From the NCBI GenBank assembly GCA_036510655.1, contig DATCDQ010000061.1, positions 19,772-83,771 on the forward strand: 64,000 bases of DNA, in the 5' to 3' direction. The stretch comes from Rathayibacter_A sp036510655 (GTDB lineage Bacteria > Actinomycetota > Actinomycetes > Actinomycetales > Microbacteriaceae). Position numbers and translations under genes: made by a program. Positions 34,834 through 43,507 of this stretch are shown here, piece after piece (the first letter of the stretch is position 1; each line of letters begins with the position of its first letter). The notes below the pieces were generated by a model. The model saw nothing but the letters and a program-made list of their open reading frames with translations, was not told the origin of the DNA and ran no database searches.

Positions 34834-36881
34834 TGACGATCCTCCCTCCGGCCGTTCCACACGACGTCCGGCTCCTTGGCGGTCCAGTTCACACGATGAG
34901 AACCGTCGCCCCACCGCACTATCAGTATTTCGCCCGTCTCGGTCACGTCGGGCGGCATGCTTCGATCGCCCTCGGTCAGTCTGAGCGCTGCAGCGAAGAA
35001 ACCGGAAACGACGAGCGCCGTGGCTTCTGGCACTATGGCGAAGCGTCCAAAGGCGGTGCCCTGGGGTGCGACACTGTGCGAAACGTCCGACCAGCCGAGC
35101 AGCGCAACAAGATCGGAATGAAGACCTGCGGCTGCGAGCGAGATCGCAGTGCTCGCGCCGTCCGCGTTGCTGTCGGCCGACGAGCCGCCGAACCCGGTCA
35201 TCACGAAGTTCCGCGGAGTGTCTGCGGCAAGAGCCCAGCCAGACAGCCTCGCCGACGCGCCATTAGGGATACCGATGAAGCGATGCACGCGCACTTCCCA
35301 CGCACCCCGCGCGATCACAAGGCTTTCGATGCGGCACGATGGCAACACAGGGCCAGCTGATTCTGCGCCTCCTCCAGAGAGAGCGATCGGAAGCGGAAAG
35401 CGTGGCACATGAAACGAGGCTGCCCAGTCTGTTCCGACGCCGAGTGGATGAATTCTCCTACGCACGCTGGGGACGCCGCGAAACGTCACCTGCACATCGT
35501 TGTCCGACGGATTCCTCAGAGCGGTGTTCCCTGTTCTCGTGGAGTAAGCCAGCCGCGCATAGAGCGGGTCGGGCTGTCCTCCGTCGGCCGCCCCATGCAC
35601 TACGTGGTCACTGCCGTGATTGTGCACACGCGCGATCCCGTCGCTCCCGGTGCGCTGGATCAGCCAGCCGACGGATCTCAGCCCGCGGAGCTGGTCATGA
35701 GTCTCGTCCTCGAGATCCTCTTCCGGCGACGCCCACAACCGATGCTCTGCCGGCAAGAGCAGGCCGATGAATCCCTTGGACGCCCAGTAAGGCGACGCCG
35801 GACCCGAGTACGGCTGCACGGACGCCGCGTGTGTTCCGTGCCAGCCGCTGGACAGGAGTCCGTCAACCACGGCCCCGCGGTCGAGAAAGTACTTGAGGGT
35901 CGCACTCATGACACGGCGCGATTGTCCTGGGCGCAGCGGCGAACACGAGGCGACTTCCCCCAGCCCCAGCGACGCCACGGCCGCGATGCGATAGGTCAGC
36001 GAGCGTCCGAGGTAGATCGGGGAGCCGTTGCGGTCGAAAGTGAGAGCGAACGTTGCGAGGAACGTGCGGAGTCGATCCCGCAGTCTCTCGAACAGTTCCA
36101 AATCGCGTGACACGTGGTTGCTTGGTTCCTCGCGCGCGCGCAACATCGCATACAGCACCGGGTAGAAATGCAACGCCCACCCGACGTAATGATCGAATGC
36201 GCGACCGTCGCCATCGCTGTACCAGCCCTCGCCGCGGTACCACCCTTCGAGCAGGAAGAGTGCCCGCTCGATGCCCGATCGCGTCTCGTCATCGCCCCGC
36301 CCCACCGAATCCAGGAAGCCTGCCACGGTCATCGGAAAGAGATACCAGTTGTTCGGTGCAGGCTCACGGCGGAGCGCGCCTCTCAGCCACGCTTCCACAT
36401 CGTCACGTTGTTCGGCACTCAAGACATCCCACGACCATCGACGCGTCAACTGAAGGCCGAGCGCGATGGATGCCGACTCGACCATCGGTTGCCCGCCCGG
36501 GCCGGTATCCCCGATCGCCTGCCAACGCTCGTCCTTCAGCGTAGTGGCTCTGGCTCGTTGGGTTCCGGCAACCAGTCCTGCGACGTAGTCCGCAAAGAGT
36601 CCATGCGCATCAGCCCCGTTCTCGCCGGCCATGCGTATGGCGGCCAACAGGAAGGTGCGCGCGAATCCCTCGAGGCCGTCCGAGCGGGTCCCAGCGCGCG
36701 CAGGGTATCCGGGCAGGTCGATGTGCGCGCCACTTGGAGACCGATAAGCGCGCACAGCGAGAAGGAGGTTGTCCGCCACTCCGGCCCAGTGCTGCCGCGT
36801 GAGACCGGTCATCGGGCTCAGCGCGCGATCCTCGCCGGGGAGCGGGTTCTCCCAACCCAACCTCGCGCTGTCGAGCCCCAT
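34830..36881 (-). CDS. DUF2264 protein
   Basis: 683 residues. The N-terminal half matches DUF2264, with conserved blocks APNNWYLFPMTVAGFLDSVG, EGWYRGEGWYSDGDGRAFDHY (split reading) and YWASKGFIGLL, consistent with an alpha/alpha toroid as in polysaccharide lyases and unsaturated glucuronyl hydrolases. The C-terminal about 250 residues are beta-rich. Biochemical activity of the family is not established to my knowledge. No signal peptide. ATG 36881 has GAGGAG 6-7 bases upstream. First gene of the DUF2264-dehydrogenase-TIM-LacI operon, divergent from the secreted lyase-like gene; an operator of the shared regulon lies 38-51 bases upstream. Confidence 0.85.
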   Translation of the reverse strand: MGLDSARLGWENPLPGEDRALSPMTGLTRQHWAGVADNLLLAVRAYRSPSGAHIDLPGYPARAGTRSDGLEGFARTFLLAAIRMAGENGADAHGLFADYVAGLVAGTQRARATTLKDERWQAIGDTGPGGQPMVESASIALGLQLTRRWSWDVLSAEQRDDVEAWLRGALRREPAPNNWYLFPMTVAGFLDSVGRGDDETRSGIERALFLLEGWYRGEGWYSDGDGRAFDHYVGWALHFYPVLYAMLRAREEPSNHVSRDLELFERLRDRLRTFLATFALTFDRNGSPIYLGRSLTYRIAAVASLGLGEVASCSPLRPGQSRRVMSATLKYFLDRGAVVDGLLSSGWHGTHAASVQPYSGPASPYWASKGFIGLLLPAEHRLWASPEEDLEDETHDQLRGLRSVGWLIQRTGSDGIARVHNHGSDHVVHGAADGGQPDPLYARLAYSTRTGNTALRNPSDNDVQVTFRGVPSVRRRIHPLGVGTDWAASFHVPRFPLPIALSGGGAESAGPVLPSCRIESLVIARGAWEVRVHRFIGIPNGASARLSGWALAADTPRNFVMTGFGGSSADSNADGASTAISLAAAGLHSDLVALLGWSDVSHSVAPQGTAFGRFAIVPEATALVVSGFFAAALRLTEGDRSMPPDVTETGEILIVRWGDGSHRVNWTAKEPDVVWNGRREDRQ

Positions 36882-36918
36882 GCACTTCTCCTCGGCGTTC
36901 AGGGCGACGACAAAGTTC

Positions 36919-36932
36919 GGAATGCGCTTGCC
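36919..36932. promoter_or_regulatory. Operator O1 of the GGTAAGCGCATTCC regulon (DUF2264 side)
   Basis: GGAATGCGCTTGCC, one base different from the reverse complement of the 14-mer found at three other promoters. It lies just downstream of a minus-strand -10 candidate CATAGT (36946-36941) for the DUF2264 operon; no good -35 is visible. Confidence 0.75.
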
Positions 36933-36960
36933 CCACTCTTACTATGCCGCATCGAATGCC

Positions 36961-37018
36961 TTGACGCTACCCCGAGATTGGGGATAGGGTCGCCGGAATA
37001 CATCGGTAAGCGCATTCC
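36961..37018 (+). promoter_or_regulatory. Promoter and operator O2 of the secreted lyase gene
   Basis: TTGACG (36961-36966), 18 bases, TAGGGT (36985-36990), then GGTAAGCGCATTCC (37005-37018) at about +8 to +21. The same order and spacing recur at O3 and O4. Confidence 0.75.
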
Positions 37019-37114
37019 CTTCTCCTAGATTTTTCAAAGCGAACCAGATCTTCGGGTGCGGAACCGACACCGATGCATTCATCGCGGAACTGCCGCACTC
37101 ATCGAGGAGGAAGC

Positions 37115-38461
37115 ATGCTCACAACCATTGAAAGGCCACGACGTTCGCAACGCCGCTGGCTTGTCCGAACCTCTGCCCTCGCCCTGACGACGGCACTGTC
37201 GCTGCTCGTCGTTCCTGGAATGGCTTCGGCGTCACCGCCCGCGCAACCGCCGGCGGCATCGCATCACCGCTGCGCCGGACCGATCTCGCACGGCTTCTGC
37301 GCCCCGAAGACAGTCGTTCTCGACGGCCAACGGATGCTGAATACACGCAATGAATTGCGCGCCGGCGATCCGAGGCTGCGGGCACAACTCGACACACTCC
37401 TGACGCAGGCGGATGCCGCGCTGACAGCGGGACCCTGGAGCGTCACGTCGAAGGATCTGGTACCACCGAGCGGCGACAAGCGCGACTATGTCAGCGAGGC
37501 GCCATATTGGTGGCCGACTCAGCCGCAGACTGCTGATAACCCGTACGGTTGCCCGTATGTGCAGCGCGACGGGCAGCGCTATCCGGGAGCCGACGCGATC
37601 CAGGACCACAACGATCGCGGAGTGGCCTTCGACGCCATCTACAAGCTCGCGCTGGCGTGGTACTACACGGGTGAGCCGCAGTACGCCCAGCGCGCCACGC
37701 TCGACCTGCGCACCTGGTTCCTTGATTCGAAAACCGGGATGAATCCGAATCTCGACTTCACTCAATTCATCCCATGCACAGTCGACGGCCGCGGTATCGG
37801 CATCATCGACTTCTCCGAGGCTCTGCCTGACGTGATCGATGCGGTCGCGGTCCTTGACTCCGGTGCCCCGGGATGGACAGACAAGGATCACGCAGGTATG
37901 ACTTCCTGGTTCTCACAATTCCTCGAATGGCTGCAGACCAGCCAGAACGGGCGCGAGGAGAAAGCGGCCGAAAACAATCACGGCAGCTTCTTCGACGAGC
38001 AGGAGGCTGCGCTCGCGTTGTACATCGGGCAGCCCGAACTTGCCAAGAATATTGTTCTCCCCGCGGCCACCAGCCGACTCGACGTGCAGATAGCCGGCGA
38101 CGGCAGCCAGCCTCTGGAACTATCCCGAACGCGTAGCTGGCACTATTCGATGTTCAACCTGATGGCGCTCACGCGTCTCGCTGACGTCGGCAATCATGTC
38201 GGTGTCAATCTCTGGGAGTACACCACGCCAAACGGCGGCTCGCTGGCGAAGGCGGTCGATTTTGTTATCCCGGCTGCAACCGGAGCGCTGGACTGGCCGT
38301 ATCCGGAGACGCTGTTCCAGCAGTTCCGCATGCTCGACGTCATCCATGCGGCTGCCGACGCCGGCGATCGGAGCGCCATCGCGGCGCTCCCCCTGATCCC
38401 CTTACCCCCGAAGAATGGAGACATCTGGCAGTTGCGGCCGGCAGCCGACTTCCTCAGCTGA
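37115..38461 (+). CDS. Secreted alginate-lyase-fold protein (PL5/PL38-like)
   Basis: 448 residues. A basic N-terminus and hydrophobic helix (about 16-40) end in a signal peptidase site, GMASA-SPP. The mature protein is an alpha/alpha-barrel of the alginate lyase family (PF05426): EAPYWWPTQPQ, YKLALAWYYTGE, NNHG (Asn287-Asn288-His289, the catalytic region in PL5) and the WHYSMFNLMALTRLAD tyrosine block. Family members cleave alginate, glucuronan or related uronic-acid polymers by beta-elimination; the substrate here is not determined. ATG 37115 follows GAGGAGG by 4 bases. It is the only predicted exported enzyme of the cluster, so it may start attack outside the cell. Confidence 0.87.
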   Translation: MLTTIERPRRSQRRWLVRTSALALTTALSLLVVPGMASASPPAQPPAASHHRCAGPISHGFCAPKTVVLDGQRMLNTRNELRAGDPRLRAQLDTLLTQADAALTAGPWSVTSKDLVPPSGDKRDYVSEAPYWWPTQPQTADNPYGCPYVQRDGQRYPGADAIQDHNDRGVAFDAIYKLALAWYYTGEPQYAQRATLDLRTWFLDSKTGMNPNLDFTQFIPCTVDGRGIGIIDFSEALPDVIDAVAVLDSGAPGWTDKDHAGMTSWFSQFLEWLQTSQNGREEKAAENNHGSFFDEQEAALALYIGQPELAKNIVLPAATSRLDVQIAGDGSQPLELSRTRSWHYSMFNLMALTRLADVGNHVGVNLWEYTTPNGGSLAKAVDFVIPAATGALDWPYPETLFQQFRMLDVIHAAADAGDRSAIAALPLIPLPPKNGDIWQLRPAADFLS

Positions 38462-38473
38462 CCGCCGGATACA

Positions 38474-38530
38474 GCCGACGTGGCGTGCACGGCGAAGGTG
38501 ACCGGCCTTCGTCGTGCACACCACGTCGGC
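38474..38530. terminator. Long hairpin F after the lyase gene
   Basis: Arms 38474-38498 and 38506-38530 (GCCGACGTGGCGTGCACGG against its near-complement) pair over 25 bases with two mismatches and a 7-base loop, 12 bases after the lyase stop codon. Probable terminator or mRNA stabiliser; no T run. Its design resembles the A-D repeats but the sequence differs. Confidence 0.6.
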
Positions 38531-38549
38531 GCCAACCCGCCGGGTCACG

Positions 38550-38605
38550 TTGACAATTCGACTTCGATCCGCGTAAAGTCGAGGGCATTGTGGTAAGCGC
38601 ATTCC
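38550..38605 (+). promoter_or_regulatory. Promoter and operator O3 before the second hydroxyacid dehydrogenase
   Basis: TTGACA (38550-38555), 18 bases, TAAAGT (38574-38579), then GGTAAGCGCATTCC (38592-38605), a 14-mer identical to O2. The operator covers the predicted start of transcription. Confidence 0.8.
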
Positions 38606-38628
38606 GAGCGATCGACGACGGAGGATCA

Positions 38629-39621
38629 ATGCAGCCCAAGGTGTTCGTCGCCTCAAGCCCAAACCGAGTCACGGACGTGTGCAGCACCTCCGCCCGACGC
38701 CTGCTCGAGGGTGCGTTCGACATGCGCTGGAATAGCGGACCCGAGTTAACATCGCGGGAATTGGCCTCGCAACTCGGCGATGCGGAGGTACTGCTGACGA
38801 GTTGGGGTTCTCCCCACCTTGACGGGGCGCTCCTGCGCTCGCTGCCTTCGTTGCGCATCGTCGGTCATGCAGCCGGCTCGGTCAAGGGCATCCTCCCACA
38901 GAATGCATTCGAACATCTCGATGCGGTCTTCTCGGCCGCCCCGCGAATCGCCGACTCCGTCGGTGAGTACTGCCTGGCCGCCGCGATGACGCTTCTGCGT
39001 CGCCTTCCGCGCTTCGACGCACGCATGCGGGCGGGCGGATGGAAAAGCGACGGCTTCCGCGGGCAGGAGCTCCGCGGTCGCACCGTCGGCATTGTCGGCG
39101 GAAGTTCAACGGCACGAGCATTCATGCGGCTTCTGCGGCCGTTCAATGTCACCGTACGGCTTTTTGATCCTTATCTCAGCGACGACGCGGCGTCGCTTCT
39201 GCGCGCCGCGAAGGCGCCGCTCGAGGACGTGATGGGAAGTGACATCGTCTCGATCCACCTCCCCGCAACCGGCGAGACCGAGGGCATGATCACGGCGACG
39301 CTCGTCGCGCGAATCCCGGACGGCGGAATCCTCATCAATTCGTCACGGGGTACCACGGTGGATACGAACGCGCTCTACTGCGAGCTGGCAACGGGAAGAA
39401 TTTCGGCGGCGCTCGACGTCTTCGAGTCGGAACCTCCGGCGCTAGGCGCCGACATCCGTGGGGCGGCCAACGTGTTGCTCAGTCCACATATTGCAGGGGA
39501 CACTGCGCAAGGGCATCTCGCGCTGATGGAATTCGTCGTCCGTGACATCATGCGCTGGCTCGACGACGGCGAACAGGGGAGCGGCTTCGTGGACCCTGCT
39601 GTGTGGCGACTCTCAGCGTAA
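38629..39621 (+). CDS. D-2-hydroxyacid dehydrogenase-family protein (second of two)
   Basis: 330 residues. Catalytic Arg (NSSRGTTV), Glu (VFESEPPALG) and His (LSPHIAGD) are present. The cofactor loop reads VGIVGGSSTARAF, so two glycines of the usual GxGxxG are replaced (Ser, Ala), an uncommon form that may change cofactor affinity. ATG 38629 with GGAGG at 4 bases is preferred over the GTG at 38590, which would put the operator inside the coding region. First gene of the operon with the enolase-superfamily and TIM-barrel genes. It shares TSWGSP/TGWGAP and AAGS motifs with the 33832 protein, suggesting related substrates. Confidence 0.87.
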   Translation: MQPKVFVASSPNRVTDVCSTSARRLLEGAFDMRWNSGPELTSRELASQLGDAEVLLTSWGSPHLDGALLRSLPSLRIVGHAAGSVKGILPQNAFEHLDAVFSAAPRIADSVGEYCLAAAMTLLRRLPRFDARMRAGGWKSDGFRGQELRGRTVGIVGGSSTARAFMRLLRPFNVTVRLFDPYLSDDAASLLRAAKAPLEDVMGSDIVSIHLPATGETEGMITATLVARIPDGGILINSSRGTTVDTNALYCELATGRISAALDVFESEPPALGADIRGAANVLLSPHIAGDTAQGHLALMEFVVRDIMRWLDDGEQGSGFVDPAVWRLSA

Positions 39622-39684
39622 CCACCGACCCGACCAACGCCACCGGGGCAACGCGACCGGGCCAACGACGAGGAGCATCCATTC

Positions 39685-40812
39685 ATGAGCACTATCGACC
39701 GAATAACTCTGATCCCGGTGGCGGCACCGTTCAAGCATTCATTCACGCTGGGCAGCGGAAGCGCAAGCGGGTCGAACATGACGGGCGCGGTTCTCTTCGT
39801 CAAACTCGAAACGGATGACGGCCACGTCGGCTGGGGGGAGCAACGTGCGCTGCCCACCTGGAGTTACGAGACAATCGAGACGATGGTGGCCGCCATCCGC
39901 CACCATCTCGGGCCACTCGTCATCGGGCTGTCTCCTTTCGACGTCGAGTTGTTCCAGGCTCGCGCCAACAGAGCCCTCAGCCCCTCCGTATCCAACGGGA
40001 TGCCCTTCGCGCGGGTAGCGATCGACATCGCTATGCACGATCTCGCCGGTCGCATCGCAGGCCAGCCGATCCACCGACTACTCGGCGGAAAAATCACGGA
40101 TACCATCCCACTGTGTTCCGCCATCGGCGCCGATACCCCCGGCGAGATGGCACAACGGGCTGAGGAATCGTCGGACTACCACGCGTACAAGATCAAGATC
40201 ACGGGGAACGTGCAACTCGACATCGAGCGCATTCGGGCCGTCTCCAGAGTCACTGCCGGCAAACCGCTGTGGCTGGACGCCAACCAGTCCTACTCCCCGT
40301 CGTCCATGGCCCGGCTCCTCAACGGCATTTCAGATCTCACCCAACTCGTCTGTGCTGAGCAGCCGGTGGCCAGCACGGACTGGTTCGGAATGGCAGCAAT
40401 CCGAGCACGAAGCTCGGTCCCGATCGCCGTCGACGAAGGCTGCTTCACGTCCGGGGACGTCGCGAAACTGGCCCGGTTCGAGGCCGCCGACCTGGTGGTA
40501 GTCAAGATCTGCAAGTCCGGAGGCATCCGCAACAGTTTGAAGACCGCGCACGTCGCGCAGGCGAACGGAATCGAAATTCTGGCCAGCGGATTGACCGATT
40601 GCGGCGTCGGGTTCGCGGCCGCCGTGCATCTTTTCAGTACACTCTCCCTGTCGCTGCCTGCAGAGTTGAACGGCCCGGAGCTGCTGGCCGAGCTGTTTGT
40701 CGATGGGCTTCGCTTCGACGCAGGGCACATCGTCGTGCCCGATGCGCCCGGACTCGGCATCACGGTCAACGAGGACAAGCTGCGCGAACACAAACTGCGG
40801 ATCGACGCGTGA
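39685..40812 (+). CDS. Enolase-superfamily enzyme, muconate-cycloisomerase-like subgroup
   Basis: 375 residues. The N-terminal capping domain (about 1-130) is followed by the barrel with the Lys169-x-Lys171 motif (YKIKIT), metal ligands Asp198 (LWLDANQ), Glu225 (CAEQP) and Asp250 (AVDEG), and a second catalytic Lys274 (VKICKSGG). Two lysines facing each other define the MLE-like subgroup (cycloisomerases, dipeptide epimerases, some racemases) rather than the His-Asp acid-sugar dehydratases. In this cluster it may epimerise, cycloisomerise or lactonise an acid-sugar intermediate (inference). Its stop overlaps the next GTG start by 4 bases. Confidence 0.88.
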   Translation: MSTIDRITLIPVAAPFKHSFTLGSGSASGSNMTGAVLFVKLETDDGHVGWGEQRALPTWSYETIETMVAAIRHHLGPLVIGLSPFDVELFQARANRALSPSVSNGMPFARVAIDIAMHDLAGRIAGQPIHRLLGGKITDTIPLCSAIGADTPGEMAQRAEESSDYHAYKIKITGNVQLDIERIRAVSRVTAGKPLWLDANQSYSPSSMARLLNGISDLTQLVCAEQPVASTDWFGMAAIRARSSVPIAVDEGCFTSGDVAKLARFEAADLVVVKICKSGGIRNSLKTAHVAQANGIEILASGLTDCGVGFAAAVHLFSTLSLSLPAELNGPELLAELFVDGLRFDAGHIVVPDAPGLGITVNEDKLREHKLRIDA

Positions 40813-41609
40813 GCGACCCGCGAGCGGTGTCGAGGTATACCTGGTCGGTCTTCGCCAAGCCATGGCCGATGTTACACGGCCCGGCGTTGGCATCACTGGT
40901 CGCACGGCTCGGATTCGACGGGATCGAGGCGCCTGTGCGCGACGGACACGAGGTCACCCCGACGAATGTCGAACAACGACTGGCCGATCTGGCGCGGACG
41001 TTTGCCGACGCCGACTTGCGCATCTTCAGCGTGGCAGGCAACGCCGACGAACGACTTTTCGCGGCATGCGAACGCGCGAGCATTCCATTTATCCGGGTAA
41101 TGGCTCCGGTCGTCGCCGACTATCTTGAATCCGAATCACGGATCCGCGCAGAACTTGCCGCGCTCGTCCCGCTGTGTGAACGCTATTCGGTGGCAGTGCT
41201 GGTGCAGCAGCACCACGGCCGCTTTGTTTCGACCGCAGGCGGGCTCCGAAGCCTCCTCGCCGATCTCCCGCGCGAGCACATCCTCGCCGCATGGGACGCC
41301 GGACACAACGCGTTGTCCGGGGAGGACCCGGACCTCGCCCTCGCCCAGCTGGAGGGCCGCATCGGCATGATCAATCTCAAGAATGGACTTTATCGTCGGC
41401 TCCCCCAAGAGGAAGGCGGCACACGCTGGCAGCCCGTGTGGGTCTCAGGAGCAGAGGGGCTCGGCGACTGGGCCGACGTCGGTTCGGCGGTCGCTGCAAC
41501 GACTTTCACCGGCACCGTCTGCCTGAGCGCGCAGTACACGGGCGTGCAAGACGTCGATCAACTCGCGCGGATCGACCTCGAGCACGCACGTACAGCGTTC
41601 GCATCGTAG
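40809..41609 (+). CDS. TIM-barrel sugar isomerase-like protein with altered metal site
   Basis: 266 residues of the xylose-isomerase-like superfamily (AAWDAGHNALSG, GMINLKNGLYR). The positions that normally hold the first and last metal Glu read VLVQQHHGR and VCLSAQYTG, so at least the canonical Glu-Asp-His-Glu set is incomplete. Start GTG 40809 is fixed by the GTGA overlap with the upstream stop; the 70 open codons before it are out-of-frame shadow of the enolase-superfamily gene. Role unknown. Convergent with the importer operon (13 bases between stops). Confidence 0.8.
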   Translation: MSDPRAVSRYTWSVFAKPWPMLHGPALASLVARLGFDGIEAPVRDGHEVTPTNVEQRLADLARTFADADLRIFSVAGNADERLFAACERASIPFIRVMAPVVADYLESESRIRAELAALVPLCERYSVAVLVQQHHGRFVSTAGGLRSLLADLPREHILAAWDAGHNALSGEDPDLALAQLEGRIGMINLKNGLYRRLPQEEGGTRWQPVWVSGAEGLGDWADVGSAVAATTFTGTVCLSAQYTGVQDVDQLARIDLEHARTAFAS

Positions 41610-41622
41610 CGAGCAGACTCGG

Positions 41623-42501
41623 TTAGCCCTTCAGGGAGCCTCCGAGCAGCCCGCGCTCGAAGAATTTCTGCAGTATCAGGTAGACGATGACGCCGGGAAC
41701 CATCAGTATCAACGCCGCGGCAAGTCGAACACCCTCGCCGAGTTCCTGACTCGATTGCAGGCTCGTCACGATCAGCGTCAGTGTGTATTTTGCCGGCGTC
41801 TGTGCGACAAGCAGGGGCAGCAAGTATTGGTCCCAGATCATCAGGAAACCGAACACTGCACACGTGCCCAGTGCCGGCTTGCACAACGGGAGGATGATCT
41901 TCCAGAAGATCCGGAAATCGCCTGCCCCATCCATCCGCGCCGATTCCTCCAGTTCGAGGGGAATGTTGCGCATGAAACCTGTAAGGACATAAATCGGGAG
42001 CGCCCAGCCGACCAGGGGCAGTATGAGCCCCCCGAAGGAGTTGAGCAGGGAGCCACTCTCCGTCGGTGCCGGAATCTGGCCGAGCACCAGGTAGAGCGGA
42101 ATGGCGATAACTTCTTCGGGCATCATCATGGTCGCGAGGATCAATACCATCACGACACTCATTCCGCGGAACTTCTTACGGGCCAGCGAGTACGCCGCCA
42201 ACGAGCTGACGGTGAGCTGCAGCGCCAGTCCGATCACGACCACGACCACCGAGTTGAAGAGCCCGACTGCCACGCCGAAGTTCCACGCTTGGATGATGTT
42301 GTTGAAAGTGAAATCCAGCGGGAAGAGCGAGATCTCTCCCGACTTCATCGGTATCCCACTAAACACGGTCGCAACCATCGACCATACCGGCACCAGGAAT
42401 ACTGCGAGTACCAGCAGGTACAGAACCCCTCGCGCGATCTTCCCGCGCAAAAGCCGCGGCGACGGCATCCGGATGCCCAACGCCGTTTTTGTCGTGCTCA
42501 T
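41623..42501 (-). CDS. Sugar ABC transporter permease (MalG type)
   Basis: 292 residues with six predicted helices and the EAA loop LEESARMDGAGDFRIFWKII. ATG 42501 has AAAGGA 7 bases upstream and an ATGA overlap with the upstream permease. CUT1 family; ends 13 bases from the convergent TIM-barrel gene. Confidence 0.92.
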   Translation of the reverse strand: MSTTKTALGIRMPSPRLLRGKIARGVLYLLVLAVFLVPVWSMVATVFSGIPMKSGEISLFPLDFTFNNIIQAWNFGVAVGLFNSVVVVVIGLALQLTVSSLAAYSLARKKFRGMSVVMVLILATMMMPEEVIAIPLYLVLGQIPAPTESGSLLNSFGGLILPLVGWALPIYVLTGFMRNIPLELEESARMDGAGDFRIFWKIILPLCKPALGTCAVFGFLMIWDQYLLPLLVAQTPAKYTLTLIVTSLQSSQELGEGVRLAAALILMVPGVIVYLILQKFFERGLLGGSLKG

Positions 42502-43499
42502 GATCGGTCCTTTCGGGCTCGCCACCACAAATTGAGGCAGGTGAGGACGACCGTGGCGATGAGAAGCATGGTCGAGATGGCCGAGGCGTAGCCGAGCTTG
42601 TTGTTCTCGATGCCGGCCTTGTAGAGGAAGGTGACGATCGTCTCAGTCGAGCCCGCCGGCCCACCGTTTGTCAGGACGAAGATTTCGGTGAAAACCCTGA
42701 GGCCGCGGATGATGCCGAGTGTCAGCACGATCGTCGTGATAGGTCGAAGCGCGGGAATCGTGACGTAACGAAGTCGCTGCCACGCACTCGCACCGTCGAT
42801 GTCGGCAGCGTCATAGAGCTGACGATCCACGCCGGCGAGGCCGGCGATGAAAATGACCATGTCGTACGGTGCGCTCTTCCAGATCTGTACGAGCATCACT
42901 GAGCCAAGCGCCTGATTCGGGTCGCTGAGAAAGCCCTGCGGTCCCACTCCAACCGCTCCGAGCACGCTGTTCACAGCACCGTACTGGCCTGGGTACAGCA
43001 GCACATCCCAGAGTTGAGCAACGACGACCATGGCGGTCACGACCGGCAGGAATGCCGCTGTTCTTACGATCCGAAGGTGCAGCGTCGGGCCCTCGAGCAG
43101 AAGAGCGAGGAAGAAGCCGATGAGCATCGATGCGGCGACTGTCACGGCCGCGTCGAGCAGCGTGTGCCAGGTCGCGGCGAATAGCGTTGGATCGTTGAAC
43201 GCCCGGGTGAAGTTATCGAATCCGATCCACTGGTTTCCCAGATACGGTCGGACGTTGAAGAAGCTGAGGAACATGCCATACAACGTCGGCCAGAATTTGA
43301 AGACCGCGAATACGAGTAGCGCCGGAGCAAGGAAGGCCCACGGCGACACGCCACGCATGAACTTCAGTCGCGTGATTCGCCCCATGCGATCTCGGGCCGG
43401 GGACCCACCCGGGCCGACCATGACTGGTCGGCCCGAGAGTGCTTGTTCGTCGTCGGAGTGCCGCCTCGGCGTCGGCGCAACCGTTTTGACCTGAACCAA
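42498..43499 (-). CDS. Sugar ABC transporter permease (MalF type)
   Basis: Up to 333 residues; six predicted helices begin at about residue 53, and the EAA loop reads YDAADIDGASAWQRLRYVTI. The start is uncertain. The longest frame begins with TTG at 43499, 8 bases from the binding-protein stop, with only a weak AGTAGG before it. ATG 43421 or 43385 would shorten the hydrophilic N-terminus and have no better ribosome site. Pairs with the MalG-type gene downstream. Confidence 0.88.
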   Translation of the reverse strand: MVQVKTVAPTPRRHSDDEQALSGRPVMVGPGGSPARDRMGRITRLKFMRGVSPWAFLAPALLVFAVFKFWPTLYGMFLSFFNVRPYLGNQWIGFDNFTRAFNDPTLFAATWHTLLDAAVTVAASMLIGFFLALLLEGPTLHLRIVRTAAFLPVVTAMVVVAQLWDVLLYPGQYGAVNSVLGAVGVGPQGFLSDPNQALGSVMLVQIWKSAPYDMVIFIAGLAGVDRQLYDAADIDGASAWQRLRYVTIPALRPITTIVLTLGIIRGLRVFTEIFVLTNGGPAGSTETIVTFLYKAGIENNKLGYASAISTMLLIATVVLTCLNLWWRARKDRS

Positions 43500-43507
43500 G
43501 TGGATGC

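Noticed and set aside
38590..38628. GTG 38590 as start of the second hydroxyacid dehydrogenase
   Set aside because: It would place the operator inside the coding region and lacks a ribosome site; ATG 38629 has GGAGG.
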